A stretch of DNA of 64,000 nucleotides from positions 591,450-655,449 of the forward strand of contig NC_033642.1 of the NCBI RefSeq assembly GCF_001540865.1. Direction: 5' to 3'. This document shows, one piece after another, positions 10,600 through 25,099 of the stretch. The translations under genes and the position numbers were made by a program. How positions within the stretch are numbered: the first letter of the stretch is position 1; every line of letters starts with the position of its first letter. This DNA is from Ananas comosus. Lineage: Eukaryota > Streptophyta > Magnoliopsida > Poales > Bromeliaceae. The notes below the pieces were generated by a model. That model had not been told where the DNA came from, did no database searches, and saw nothing but the letters and a program-made list of their open reading frames with translations.

Positions 10600-12059
10600 T
10601 AGTTCATATGATCCGCTCGCCAATGACAAGCTTAGTTGAGGATACGAAATATAATCCATTCTTGTGAAAGTTCTGCGAACCAAATTGCAATTTTCAAAAG
10701 TTCAGTGGTTAGTATTTTTTTTTTATTTTATTTTATTTTTTTTTTTTTTGGTGGGTTTAAATTTTCTCCATAATCCCTGCTTTGTGAAATGTGAACGCCG
10801 GTGCCCACGTTACCGCATTGAATGTGTTAGTGTTTGTATAATTGACATGTTCAAACGGTCAAATTCAATGCCTTGCTCTTTTAAGATATTGTACGAAAAA
10901 TTCGTGAAGTGTGGACCCTCTAATTTCTATCTAAAGAGGTTATATTACTATGTCACTGAGGCTATGGCCCATTTAAATGAAAATAAAGCACAAAAAAAAA
11001 TTGAAGAGAAATTAAAATCTCTTCCATTATCTGTTATATGGACAATTCATTTAGTTTTAAGGCTACAGTATATATGCCACTAATTATGTACTTAAAAAAC
11101 AAATAAAACCTCTATTATTTATCTCACCACATTTTTAAAAAAATATATAATTTAGTAAATCCAATCTAATTCCTGCTCTGTTACTATGTTTGGTTACTTT
11201 GGTATCGAGGTCCCTCTCTCTCTCTCTCTCTCTCTAAAATAAAGGATGAGAATAACAATTGTTTTTTGAATAAAATAATTAAAATAATAATAGTCTTGTA
11301 AGATATACATCCAGATTGGGGTGTACAGCTGGCACTGCTCTTGATCCTCAAACTATGAGATACATGACACTTTAGTTCTCAAACTTTAATTTATTATAAT
11401 TTCTGGCGGGAATTTTCACAATTATTTCAATTAAATCCTACAATCCAATTAGTTATTGGGGCATTATTAATTATAATATAAGTACTTTACCTCTAAATTA
11501 GCGGTATATCATCAATATTTAGTCAACTAAATTATGTTATAGGACTTTATTATAATAATTTTAAAAGTTCGAGCAAAAAATTATAATAAATTTAAATTTA
11601 AGAACCAAGTGTGCAATTTACCTTATTAACCATTATATATATTCTTACTTTCTCACCGACGTAAAGTGATTTTATCGAAGTCCCAAATAAAGCATAAAGC
11701 TTAGTTTGGTATTGAGATCTATTTAACGCTATATAAAATGAAGTTGCGGTAAAAGTATACAGGGATATGCTTCTGCGTTCTTTGGTGGGACCGCAGAAAA
11801 TATATAGTAACCGAGATATACAAAACGTAATATTACGTATGTAAATAAATATAATATTTTTCTATCGTATTTTCTTACCGTACGTAACGCAATTTTCCCA
11901 ACCCCAAACAAAGCCTAAATTTCGGTCACGGATGATTGTAATATGTTTAAATTGATCCGCGCCCGGATCCAGTAGTGGCCCATTAAGATGGTTTTGGGCC
12001 GAGGCCTAGTTCAGCCCATAAAAGGCCCAAAATCTCTCTACAGAGGAGAGAGAGAGAGA
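10600..12059. other. Intergenic DNA with decayed MITE-like sequence, no gene
   Basis: The frame at 10664-11083 (139 aa) has no recognisable family. A CT microsatellite lies at 11216-11235. About 11330-11640 resembles 60735-61110 (shared CTCAAACTTTAATTTATTATAA type blocks), suggesting a dispersed repeat. About 11700-11925 has GCTTAGTTTGG and CCAAACAAAGCC at its ends, like a small terminal-inverted-repeat element. Confidence 0.45.
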
Positions 12060-13067
12060 AAGGGATTAATTACACCATTGCTCCCCAATCTTTGCACCGA
12101 TTTTCACTTTGGTTCCCAACTTTTTTTTTTTTATAAGCAAGTTTTCAATATTTTGATTTTATTTCAATTAAGTTCTATCCGTTAAAAAAGAGATTAAAAT
12201 TAACGGAATCATCGTGTCGGAGCCTATGGGGCTTTTTTTGCATATCAATTCTAGTCCCTAAACTTTGTACATTTTTCACTTTAGTCCCCAAAAGTAAAAA
12301 TTTAAATATTTGAATTTAAATTAGGAATTAATATTAATATTAATATTGAAATTTTAAACTAACCAAAAATTAGAATTTTGAATTTGAATTTAAAGCTACA
12401 ATTTTGATTTAAATCTGAATTAAAATTTTTAATTGAAATTCAAATTTTAAATTTGAATTTTGAATCTAAAATTTGAATTCGAACTTAAATTTTTTATTTT
12501 GATTTTGATTTTGATATTTGAATTTGCATTTAAAATCAAAAATTTGAAATTTAAATTTAAATTTAAAATCTATATTTGAGTTTAAAATCAAATTCAAAAT
12601 TTTGATTTTAAATTTTCAGCTTGAATTCAAATTTTAAATCTGAATTTGAGATTTGATTTCAATTTAAACTGCAAATTCAAATTCACATTTTGAATTTGAA
12701 ATTTCAAATCAAAGTTTGAAATTAAATTAGAATTAGAATTCAAAATGTAAATTTAAATTTAAAATTAAATACAACATTGAAATTTGAATTTGAATTTAAA
12801 CTTGAATCCAAAATACAAATTTAAATTTGAAACTTAAATCTTAAATTAAAATTTTTTCTTTGAATTTATAATTTAATTCAATATAATTAAATTTTAAATT
12901 TAAATTTAAATTGTATAATTAGTCAGCACCTCGCTGACATGGCAATGATGAGGCATTTTTCGTCAATTTTAACGCTCTTCTAATGACCGAACTTAATTGA
13001 AATATAAAATCAAAAGGCTGAGGATTTGATTGCAAAAAAAGAAAAGATTGGAACTAAAGTGAAAGTG

Positions 13068-13072
<5 letters not shown>
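12060..13072. mobile_element. Fold-back element with AT-rich self-complementary core
   Basis: The left arm (12060-12230) contains CCGATTTTCACTTTGGTTCC and later CAATTAAGTTCTATCCGTTA. The right arm (12970-13072) contains the reverse complements (AATGACCGAACTTAATTG, GATTGGAACTAAAGTGAAAG). Between them (12300-12910) is a long low-complexity run of AAATTTGAATTT-type words that is self-complementary. No open frame. It ends immediately before the GA repeat in the MIP2 leader. Confidence 0.65.
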
Positions 13073-13109
<37 letters not shown>

Positions 13110-13237
13110 CTTCATCGTCACCATTCTCTTCTAACATCCCGAAGAAACCCTCCGACGACGACGACGACGGGGAGCTCTCGCCCCCATCGCCCCGTTCTAG
13201 GCTTTCGAAGGTTCTAGGGTTTCTCCCGCCGCCGCCC
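13068..13237 (+). promoter_or_regulatory. MIP2 5' leader with GA microsatellite
   Basis: A (GA) run occupies about 13068-13107, followed by a GC-rich leader with GACGACGACGACGA and TTCTAGGGTTTC just before the start codon at 13238. The fold-back element directly upstream probably supplies much of the promoter region. Confidence 0.45.
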
Positions 13238-16200
13238 ATGGCGGAGGCGGAGGCGGAGGCGGAGGTGGCGGCGCCCGGGGAGGTCCTCTATGAGATCCGC
13301 CGCCACGCCTCCGAATCCCTCCTCTCCCCCAATCCCTCTCACCACCAGGTTCCAATCCCTCCCTCTACCTCTCTCTCCCCAATTTTTGATCTCATTCTAC
13401 GATCTCACGCATTGCCTTGATCTGTCCCGCATGAGCAGACGCTCGGAGGATCGAGACGACGAGGCTTGCTCTCCTATCTCTCCCTTCAAGGTACCTTTCG
13501 ATCTCCTCTTGCATGTTTGTAATGGAGTTCTCTTGTTGTTGTTATTATTATTATTATTTTTATTGTTGTTATTCTTATTCTTATTGATCTATGCGTGTGG
13601 TGATGCGGAAGGTGTAACGAGTCTTAAGGAGAAATGGAATGAGTATAGTCGGGGGAGAACGCCGAATAGGAGGATGACGTCGCTCTTCGTCTCTCCCGAC
13701 GGCGAGCATGTCGCCGTGGCTGCAGGAAACCGGATTGTTATCTTGCGGAAGGAGGACGACTATAAGGTGCCATGCGGTGTCTTTATCAGTAAGTTCGATT
13801 TGTCTTTTTGACCAATTAGGGTTTGTCGAAGATGATTATGCCTTGATGAATTTGGATTTATTTCATGTGTTGAATGTTAGCACAGTAAAACAAATCTCAC
13901 CGTCATGCGAGGAGTAGCTTAGAAACTTAGGTATCGGAAAACATGCCGGATGTTTTAGGAAATTAAATTGTTTAATAATGTGTTTAAGATTTAAACTAGT
14001 CTTGTTGGAAAATTACAGTATCTATTGTTTGTAGCTTTGTGGGAGCATAATATTGTTCACTATTTTAGGCTAATCTGACCTGCTAGTAGCTAAATGCAGT
14101 TAAAATCTTTTTGAGTGTGGCTGATGTAATTCTAAAGTCCATCTAGAAAGCATCTAATTGTAAAGTCCATCTAGAAAGCTGATTCTTCAATTTATTGCCA
14201 TGATTTTCGGGACTAGCAAAGTTGTGCAAGGACTCTCAATGGATGTAGGTAACAATGTTCTAACAGTAGTTACGCTGTTGCCGAGTGCCGACATAGTCTC
14301 AACGTGTATTCTAGTTGATGTGACTCTTGGATTTTATCCTGTTCATTGTTTTTTATTAGATTCCCATGCATTTTTTTGTGTGTTCAACTGTCACACTATT
14401 GTGGCTAAGATATCAATGCATTTTTCTCTTTTTTTCTTCTTACGTCAGATAATGACCGATTGACTATCTTTACAAGTGGAGCTTGGTTGGAACCTCAGGG
14501 AATTCTTGGTGCTGTCGATGACTTAAGTACCCTTTACTTTATCAAAGCAAACGGAGATGAAATAGCAAGGAGAACAAGGAAGCAGTTAAAGCTGCCTGCA
14601 CCTATCATTGGCCTGATTGGGCTGGATGAATTAAAAAAGTTTTCTTTGTAAGTTTTAATGTCTTCACTTATTGAATGCCTTATTGGCCTCATTTTAAAGG
14701 ATTGAGAAAATATTTGCACTGATATAGTCTTTGAAAGGAACTATTCTTTTCCATAGTAATGCTGAGAGTCTTTAAAACTTTCACAGTTGTGGTTTCTGCA
14801 TTTTTGCGAGTGATGGTTCAGTTCATCAGTTTGATGTGAATCAAGAGCCCATTGGAAGTGCCTATTTGGTTCCGGCTGCAACTAATAACTCAACAAAGAG
14901 TGTACAGTGGCCTAAAAGTGTGGCATGCCTCGACTTTGATCGAGATCGCTCTTTAGTTGTTTTAGTTGGTGATTCTTATGTTTCATCGAGCTCTGAAGAC
15001 CATTCAGGTACATTCATGCACTCTTATTCTAACTCCAGTTGTTTCTTAGTTTTCCCATTCTACTACCATTTATTTTAACATTCTCTTCATTATTATAAAG
15101 ATTCTTACTAAGTTAACGAGATGGAGAGGTATATCATTGTGTTCATGTGGGAGTACATAGCCATGTCCACAACCCACAATGTCAACATATTTTTAACTAT
15201 TTCTTGTCGCCTTTCAGGAGTTTTCTCTCTATATGTATTGCATATGGATGCAAGTTCAGAGATAAATCTTGTAGCTGGAAGCTCTGCATGTAAAGGCTTA
15301 TTTTCTTCTCCAAAAGACCATGTAACCATCCTCTCATCTCCGAAAGTCGCAATATCACCACATGGCCAGTATGTGGCTACGCTCGATTTGGCTGGTTTTG
15401 TAAAGATCTTTAAGCTAAATTTTGAGCAGTATGCTATTTCTGCTCATTCGTCTCCTGAGAAATACTTGACTGATATTATTGACATCAGTTGGTGGGCAAA
15501 TCACATTCTAATCTTGGCAAACAAGAGTGGTAGCATTAGTATGTACAATATTGTTAAGAACACGAGGGTTTCAGTAAATGATTCAATATTGTGTAAGCCA
15601 ATTATCGAAAGAGTGAAGTGTCGCCAAGGATTTGCTTTGATCATGGAATCTGGGCTACCGAAGGAAAATATATCTACTACGGAGCATGTGGACAGCAATC
15701 TGTTAGATAATGATGTATTATCGTGGAGTTTATTATCATTTTCTGAGGTTTCTATCTCGGAAATGTATTCTGTTTTGATTAATGATAATAGGTACCAAGA
15801 GGCCTTGGAGTTTGCCTCTCGGTACTGCCTGGATACTGATGAAGTCTTCAAAGGGCAGTGGTTGTATTCTAACTTTGGGATTTATGAGATCGACTCCTAT
15901 CTATCAAAAATTAAAGATTTGGACTTTGTGTTGTCAGAATGTGTTAACAGAGTAGGATCTACTGAGCATGCTTTAAGGGCTTTGATTTCTTTTGGACTTC
16001 GTATTACGGACCAGTATAAAATTTCAGACTCAGATGACATTAACCATAGCTTAGCATGGGATATGCGAGTTTACAGGCTTCGGTTATTGCAGTGCAGAGA
16101 CATTTTAGAGACATTTGTGGGGATTAACATGGGAAGGTACATAACTATTTTTCGTGCATTTCATTGGTGCATAGTATCATATAATTGGAAGCTCAAAAAA

Positions 16201-19200
16201 CTGAAGATTATTGTGGAAAGTACTCTGCAGATGTCTCACTATAACAATCTATGAAGGTTCTTCTAGTGCAACAGAAAAATATTATGTTTCTTTCCTACTA
16301 ATGAAGTTTATGTTTTTGTAAGTTTTGCAAGTTAAAGTACTTGTCTGATCCTTTAACTGCGCCTATCAATCCTTTGTACTCTCGTGCTCCTACACGATTA
16401 ATTGTGTGGTGATGCTTATAAGATTCTTTTCTTCGTTGTCTTCATTCGAGCCTGCTGCACTTCATGCAATCATGAAAAGCACGATCACAACAATTCAATT
16501 ATCTAAAAGTTCTAAACACCAATTGTCATAGAGAGCTTGCTTCCTCCTTTTTTTTAAAGTTGATATTGCCTTTTGTAGGTTCTCCCCTGAAGAATACAAG
16601 AAGTTCCGCTCTGTACCCCTGACTGAAACTGCCATAGTTCTCGCTGGAAGTGGGAAAGTTGGTGCACTTAATCTACTCTTCAAGCGTCACCCCTACACTC
16701 TTTCTCCTAATGTTTTACAGATTCTTTCCTCTGTCCCTGAGACAGTCCCTGTTCAATCTTATAGCCAGTTGCTTCCTGGAAACTCTCCTCCTCCCACTGT
16801 TGCTTTAAGAGATGGGGATTGGGTTGAATGCAAAAAGATGGTTTCATTCATAGAAAAATTGCCTAGTGAATTTGAAAAAGGTCATCAACTTAGAACAGAA
16901 ATTATATTGAAACTTTCCAGGGGCTTTATCTGGCCTTCAGATATTGAACTCACTGAATGGTACAAGAAGAGAGCAAGGGATATTGACAACTTAAGTGGGC
17001 AGTTGGACAACAGCCTGTCATTGGTGGAAATTGCATGTCGCAAGGGTATAGGAGAGTTGCAGCAGTTTCTTGAAGACATCTCATGCTTACATTGGCTAAT
17101 CTATTCAGGCCATCAAGATGATGATTTTAGCATGAGTCTTGCTGCCTGGGAACAGCTGCCTGAGTATGAGAAGTTTAAAATTATGCTCAAAGGAGTCAAA
17201 GAAGACACGCTAGCTCAAAGGTTAAGGGAAAGGGCTATCCCATTTATGCGAAATCGGGCAGATAGTGAAGAAGAATCATACATGGTCAGGTGGTTGAAGG
17301 ACGTTGCATCAGAAAATCAGCTAGCCATTTGTTTGGCAGTTATTGAAAATGGATGTGGGGATTCACCAGTGGATGGTATGTTTAAAGATCACATAGAAAT
17401 GGTAGAAGCTGTAGTTCATTGTTTATATGTTTGTTCTTCAACAGATCAGTGGAGTACTATGGAATCTATTTTGTTAAAACTTCATGAAACTGTGAGGGGG
17501 AGATCAGCTGGTTTAAGCGAAGGTTTCAACTCTAGTTGTGAAACACAGCATCTTGGAACCTACAAATTTCCAAAAATTGAAAATTCCACGGTATTTTCTA
17601 ACCAGCTTGATGGTGAGCTAAACATTGATATGCTGGAGAAGAGGATAAACGTTGCAGAAGGCCATGTAGAAGTGGGAAGGATGCTGGCATATTATCAGGT
17701 TTGCACATAATCTCATGGTATTATGAAAACGCTTTCCAACTTCTATTTTGTCTATTCTCAGTCTACTTTTTACTATTCATGATTTGTATTGAGCTTTTAT
17801 TATCTTATTTGGCTACTTGGCTTTACTATGCCGTAGAGACATGGACAAATTTTTTAATCAAATTTTAAAGGTATTACTTTTCTGTCATCTAGAATCTAGG
17901 CAAAAAAGGAATTGTATGCCTTGATAGGCAATGTGCACTGTTGCAATATGCCGATACCCAATTAAGCACACCGTGGTATGATGTTTTTTATGTTTTCTTT
18001 TCTTTTCTGAAGTTGGTGAAAGTACAAAATCGATATTATGGTTTGTTTTAGATGGCAAGAACAACTGTAATGATTATCTTGATAATTTTAGTGGCAAAAG
18101 GATGGCTTTGATTATCACGAGGATAACTAGGGATTGAGGAATAGCAGAGTTCTGGAGATTGTCTCAAAATATTCTCTATGCATCCTATGAAAGCCCACTT
18201 TGACAAATACAACTTTTCTAAGCTTTTCCTAATTTGATAATTTTTTGGTGAGATATTATCTTTAGTTTGCTATTATGCCACTAATCGATAAAGTAGTTGT
18301 GCCCGAGTATCACTTGTCTGATTTCATAACCTTTTTTTTTGGGTAAAACCAGGTTGCTATGTTACTCATTTTGCTTCCAAATATGGTTTGTTCTTGTTTC
18401 TTCCAGCTGTCTTATGGTTTACTCCTGTGCCTCATTCTTGCCTGCATGCTGAATAATGGATCTCCTCCTCATTTCTCATTCTACTTATGCAGGTTCCAAA
18501 ACCAATGAGTTTCTTTCTTGATGCCCAATCAGACGAGAAGAGTGTGAAACAACTTCTTCGTCTCATTCTGTCAAAATTTGGCCGACGTCAGCCTGGCAGA
18601 TCAGATAGTGATTGGGCTACCTTGTGGCGAGATATGCAATCTTTTCGGGAGAAAGCATTTCCTTTTCTTGATTCAGAATATATGTTGACAGAATTTGTAA
18701 GAGGACTTCTAAAAGCCGGTAAATTTTCACTTGCAAGGAACTACCTTAGAGGAACAAGTTCAGTTACTTTGGGTTCAGAGAAGGCTGAGCATCTTGTTAT
18801 TCAAGCTGCAAGGGAGTATTTTTTCTCGGCTTCGAGCTTGTCTTCCAATGAAGTAAGTACTTGGTGTTACCTTCTTTATGCAAGTGCTGCCTATTCTGTA
18901 GCTTTTTGCAGTTTGAATATACTATTCTACAATTGGAATCTATCTGCTATTGATGACCTATAATTTTGCAGAGGATATTATGGTTGTCTTAACATAGTCC
19001 ATGCAAGTAAAAAAGGTATCTCTTATATTAAATATGGTAAATATACATCTAAACTTGGTTCAAATTTGATGTTCAAACATCGATAAGATGATTCGTGCTT
19101 CTCGAAATATCCATATATCGAATATGGTACATGCACACTCAAATGACTTTGGGCCTAAGTGGTTCAAACTTGATGTCCAAACATTGATAAGGCAATTCAT

Positions 19201-22200
19201 GGTGCTTGAAATGATCTGGTATATAAAGTTACTAGAAAACAAATTTCATGGTTTTTGAATGCTTTTTTCTTCATCAAAGCTGTCTCAAAATTGTCAAATT
19301 TAATAACTGATTTAAGGTGCTTATTAGTTTAATAGTTAAAAATGATTATTTTAAGATGTCTATATCTAGAATAATGGTTCGGATTTTCAGTTAAGGAATT
19401 TCTACAATTATCATGAACATTATTCAATTTACAATGTTCATATTTGTCTCCACTTGATGCATATCTACAAAGAATCCATTACCCATGAAATATGGTTTCT
19501 AGCAACTTCAATTACTCTTGATCGAATCCAATGGCATGAATTGTTAATATAGATGCTCGAGCATTGGATTTGACCATGCTCCCTCCTCCTAACTGTGGCC
19601 TAGTTTCATTCTTAATATACATTATCACCATAAGGATGAGATCCATTATTCTCCTAAATCTTGAAAGAGGAGGGGAGGAAGCGGCTATGGGAAGTAGTGA
19701 ATAGATTTATAATATTTTCATTTTCTCATCTTGCAAGAGGCTTATCTTTCTTGTGTATCGCAAATATTTGTTTACAATTCATCTTCTATTTTTACTCAAG
19801 TCGCATTTACAAGAACGTGCCTACAAGTGTGTAAGAAGGAAATGTTATCTCAGATTTGTTTTTCTCAGTATATGATAAATTATCCCCACTGTGGATTGTA
19901 AAAAAGTAGGTATTACTGACACACTGCTTCATAATTCTACTAACTCAAAACTTCTATTTTATCATTAGTAGAGAAAATCTGCATCTGGCAGGAGTTACCA
20001 TCGTACAACTTGGCATTTAGGATATTAAGACACATAAATAGTGTATTCAATTTCTCTTCACAAGTTCCTATATTTAATACTTTATCCTATAGTTGCATGC
20101 ATGGTTAAAGATGAAGGTTATTTCTTTCCTTCTTCAGTACTGGTCTGGTAGTAGGAAGTTATATGGTATGTACAAGAATCTAATTGCTTACAATTAAACA
20201 TTCTATTGTTTTTTTAATATTTTTATCCTATCCAACTAAATTAATAATTGACAAATAGGCTAATGAATGTCTAATTGTAAACTTTGCAGATTTGGAAGGC
20301 TAAGGAGTGTTTAAGTCTTATTCCGAATAGCAGAAATGCTCAAGCAGAATCTGATATTATCGATGCTCTCACAATCAGACTTCCTAATTTGGGGGTGACT
20401 CTCCTCCCTATGCAATTTAAACAAATACAAAACCCCATGGAAATCATCAAGATGGCTATCACAAGCCAAACTGGCGCATATCTCAATGTAGAGGAGCTTA
20501 TCGAAATAGCCAAGCTTCTCGGATTGAGATCAAACGATGATATAGCTTCTGTAGAAGAAGCCATTGCGAGAGAAGCCGCAGTTGCTGGTGATCTCCAATT
20601 GGCTTTTGATCTGTGTCTAATTTTAACAAAGAAAGGCCATGGACTCGTTTGGGATTTATGTGCTGCAATTGCTAGGGGACCACACCTTGACAATATGGAC
20701 ACCAGTTCAAGGAAGCAACTTTTGGGGTTTGCTTTGTGCCACTGCGATGAGGAATCAATTGGGGAGTTATTAAATGCTTGGAAAGAGTTTGATGTTCGTG
20801 ATAGCTTTGAGAAGTTGATGATTTCAACTGAAACAAACCCTCCGAATTTCTCTGTTCAGAACTCTTCAATTATTCCCCTTCCTGTTCATAGTGCTCAAGG
20901 TATATTTGACCTAAGAGATAGTTATTCCAAGAGTGGGAAGAATGATGAAGATCTCTTTAACGTCATAAAGGAAACACTTTCCAAAATTTGCACGGACTTA
21001 CCGTATGAAGAAGCGAAGAGTTGGGAGTCTCTTTTGGAAGAAAATAAGAAGCTTTTGTCCTTTGCTGCATTAGAACTTCCTTGGCTTCTAGAGTTGTGTG
21101 AGAGCGAAGAATTCAGTAAGGAAAAAGATATTTCTAGTGCCAAGTTTCCCTCTAGGAAACATTGCATTTCAACAAAAATGCAAGCTGTAAATAGTATCAT
21201 TTACTGGTTGGTCGGAAATGGTGTTACCCCAAAGGATGATCTGATTGCATCTCTTGCAAAGTCTATAATGGAATCACCTGTCACTGAAGAGGACGATGTT
21301 CTTGGGTGCTCATTTCTGCTGAATCTCATGGATCCTTTCAATGGCGTCGAACTAATAGAGGAGGAGCTCAAAAGAAGAGGAGGCTATCAAGAAATGTACA
21401 GCATCATGAATGTAGGGATGGTGTATAGTTCGCTGAATAATGCTCAGAAGGAATGCCATAGTCCTGATCAGAGGAGGAAACTTTTACTCCACAAATTTCA
21501 TGAGAAACTTGCTTCGTTTGCTTCAGGTGACAATGATATGTTTGTAAGAGATATTCACATATATACCTCAACGAACTCGTATATTATATATACATCCCTC
21601 TGAAATTTTCTTTTATCTTTTCAAAAACTTAATTTATTATGTATATATCCCTTTATCCTGCATTAAAAACTTTTCTTCCAAGAGAAAACCAATTTTCTTT
21701 AAGAATTAGCAATTCCCCAACTTAGGATTATGGTATTTTTGGTGAAAGCTGCATTTTTGAGTATTAAGAATGAAAGTTCAGATTTCATTCAGATTTATAA
21801 AGGTATATATGTAAATAGCTGATTCTTCAGAGAGATGTATCTATTTGCAAAATCCCCTTTCTTTTTCAATATTTAAAATGTCAATTAATAATTTCAGCTG
21901 TGTACATACTCGTTAAGCTATAAGAATATGCTACTAAGATGAAGGATTTTTATATTCTTAATCCTTTATCCAAGGGATACTGACATACTTTGTTTTGATT
22001 TATAAAGTTCTGTAATTCATATTGTTTTTAATTTTTTTGGCTACAATCAGATGACTTGCACCAGATCGACAAGGTGCAAAGTACTTTCTGGAGAGAGTGG
22101 AAAGCAAAACTGGAGGAACAGAAACAGCTTGCTGATCAAGCAAGAGCACTCAAGCAAATAATACCTGGAATAGAAGCTGCTCGTTTTCTATCCGGGGACA

Positions 22201-25099
22201 TCGATTATATTAAGAAGGTTGTTTTGTCCTTTGTCGACTCAGTCAAGCTGGAGAAGAAACACATTCTCAAGGAAGCTGTGAAGCTAGCAGATACCTATGG
22301 CTTGCAACGAAATGAGGTCACTCTTTCTCTCCCTCCCTCTTCTTTTTTCTTTTCCATTGTACTTTCCCTTTTTAAGCCTTCTATCAAATGCCTAGAATTT
22401 TTTTTTTTTTTATACTTGAAAAGAACTCTACTCTATTGGTCCCTCACTTAGCGATCTCCCCCTGTTTTCAATGTAGAAAATATTTTTTAATGTTTTCATC
22501 TCACGTAGACGTATTCTTGTAGGTTTTGCTGCGGTTTTTTGGTTGTGCCCTAGTTTCTGAACACTGGGAAAATCGCGATATTCTGGCCGAAATCTCAGAT
22601 TTCAGAGAGGACATAGTTAGATATGCTAGTAAGGTCATCGACATGATCTATTCAGATGTCTATCCGCAAATTGATGGGCATAACAAGCGACGGCTTTCCT
22701 ATGTTTACAACCTCCTCTCAGCTTGTTACTCACGTTTAAAGTGGACAGAAGACCCAGAATATATGAAATATCTCAATCAAGGACATTCTTACATCGTAGA
22801 GCCGTTTCAGTATTACAAAGTTCTGGAACAAGAATGCCAAAGAGCCTCTTTTATTGATGGATTAAACTTTAAAAATGTTGCTGGCTTAGATGATTTGAAT
22901 TTTGAGCATTTTAATGAAGAAATTTGTAAATATATCCGTGAATCTACTGTGGAAGCCCTTGCAGATATTGTCCAATCTCTGGTTAATCTCTATGATGATT
23001 CGCAAGCCAAGGGTCTTATATCAAAAGAGGGTGTTTCTAAACATTACATTTTAGCATTGTTGGCTTCTTTAGAAGGCCGAAACGAAGCGCGGTCAACTAG
23101 TATAAATCCCGATGAATTGCAAGAATTGATAGGAGAAATTGAGCAAACCTATGACAGTTGCAAGAAATATATTCAAGCCCTTCTGGAAACAGATATTTCG
23201 TATATTATCGGGAGATACTGCACCCTATGTTTTCCGTTCAATTTCTCACGGAGCCTACCACATGAAATCGCATGGAAGGACTCTTTGGTTGTTCTAGTGG
23301 GATTTTGGGTAAAGCTTGTTGATGATGTCACTGAGAAACTAAGCCCTTTCGAGACAAACCGGTTGTCCCGATGTCTGAAATCGTTTAAAAGATCGGTGAT
23401 TAATGATGAGATCTCAGTAAACCAAGGTTGGGATACCGTCTCCAATTACATCAAATTTGGCCTAATTAATGGCTTGGTTCCAGATATTTCATGTTTTTGC
23501 AAATCCATGATTTTTGCGTGTTGTCCTTTCGAAACAATAGCTGAAGCGTATTACGGAACAGAAGGGCATTCAGACCACAAACATTTCAAAACTGCTGATT
23601 CTACGAATCTTTTAGAGCTCTATGGCAGTTCAGCGGACGCGTTGCTATCGGGTCTAATCGAGGGCTTGAATGAGAGCAATAATTTGCATAATCTATTGTC
23701 ATCTTTGAGCAAATTTACGGGAAACTATACTGAAGATCTTAAAATCATCAGATCTAAAGTTTGGGAGAAGGTGAGTAACTTCTCCGAGGACATGCGTTTA
23801 GAGAGCCAATTTAGGGTTTATGCTCTGCAATTGTTGCAATGTATAACAGGGAAAAACCTGAAAACCCTACCGCCCGAACTTACTTCACAAGTTGAACCGT
23901 GGGAATCGTGGGATGAGCCTTTCACGAGTAATGATGTCACTACTGAGAGAGCTGATGCTCCTAGCAGTATCACGAGTACCCTAGTTGCCCTAAAATCAAC
24001 TCAGTTGGTCGCCGCAATTTCTCCTCATAGCGAAATAACCCCCGAGAATTTGTCAACTGTTGAATCAGCAGTTTCCTGCTTCTTGCACTTCTCGGAAAGT
24101 GCTTCTTCTGTAGAGGATCTCAATGTTTTGCAAGCTGTTTTAGAAGAATGGGAGCAGTTATTCTTGAACAAAGAAGAAGATCATGATCAGACCCATGAAT
24201 CACCGAAAGACTTAAACAACTGGAGCAGCGATGAGTGGGATGAAGGCTGGGAAACCCTTCCAGAAGATTTGGGAAGCATGGTTAAAAAGCAAGATGGTCC
24301 TGTTTCTGTACATCCCCTCCACAGTTGCTGGACGGAGATAATGAAAAGACTCGTGGGGCTTCATGAGCTACGAACTGTAGTAAATCTGCTCGATCAATCA
24401 TTATCGAAACCCATAATACTATTGGACGAAGATGAAGCACACTCCTTGTATCAAATTGTGGTTGAAGTGGACTGCTTCATGGCTCTGAAACTATTACTGC
24501 TTCTCCCATACGAAGGGCTCCGGTTTCAGTGTTTACAGTTAGTTGAGAATAAAATGAGAGAAGGAACCATTTCCAACGAATCAAATACAAAAGATTACGA
24601 GCTTTTAGCGCTTATATTATCGTCAGGAATTGTCGGTAAAATTGCTAATGAACCAGCCTATCGCAAGGTATTCTCCTCTATATGCTATTTAGCCGGCAAT
24701 CTCGCTAGGATTTGCCAGAACAATCTGCTCGTGAAATCGAAGGGGGAGAAAAACCGAGAAAAGGGGAACGATTCATTACTATTTGTGATGATTCTATTGC
24801 CTTATTTTGTATCGGAATTGATCTGCGGAGGGCAACATCTAGTAGCCGGGGCTGTTGTTTCGAGGTGGATGCACACGCATACATCGCTCGGACTCGTAGA
24901 TGTAGTCGGGGCGAGTCTGAGAAGGTATTTGGATGGACTGGTTGTCCAGGTACAGCGAGAAGGAGATGCGGAGCTTGGTCTTGTCGGGGCAGATAATTCA
25001 TTCTCTTCCATAAGTTTTACAGTTTCCAGGTTGCGGAGTAAATTGGTAACTCTGTTGCAATCTGCCTTGTTAGCCCTTCCCGATAAAAGTGGAAAATAA
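13238..25099 (+). CDS. MIP2: MAG2-interacting protein 2 (MIP2), NBAS/Sec39-like ER tethering factor
   Basis: Eleven exons: 13238-13348, 13439-13490, 13612-13788, 14449-14647, 14787-15007, 15218-16136, 16579-17698, 18493-18852, 20290-21526, 22051-22316, 22523-25099. They total 7239 nt, 2412 aa, and every junction is GT..AG and in frame. The N-terminal half of exons 3-6 has beta-propeller blades (SPDGEHVAVAAGNRIVIL; SPHGQYVATLDLAGFVKIF). A long alpha-helical Sec39-type region follows from about residue 560. In Arabidopsis MIP2 joins MAG2, MIP1 and MIP3 in the plant Dsl1/NRZ-type complex that tethers Golgi-derived COPI vesicles at the ER and affects storage-protein export. The length fits plant MIP2. 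Start chosen at the first in-frame ATG, which opens an Ala/Glu-rich run. The 8th intron (18853-20289) has an internal tandem duplication near 19034-19215. Identification is from family knowledge of the N- and C-terminal regions; exon joins are read directly. Confidence 0.92.
19034..19215 (+). repeat. Tandem duplication inside a MIP2 intron
   Basis: Two diverged copies, about 104 bp apart, share AAATATGGTA-type starts and a GGTTCAAA(T/C)TTGATGT block. Noncoding. Confidence 0.6.

Noticed and set aside
10664..11083. 139-aa frame as a gene
   Set aside because: No recognisable domain, AT-rich intergenic composition and no splice or conservation signal.
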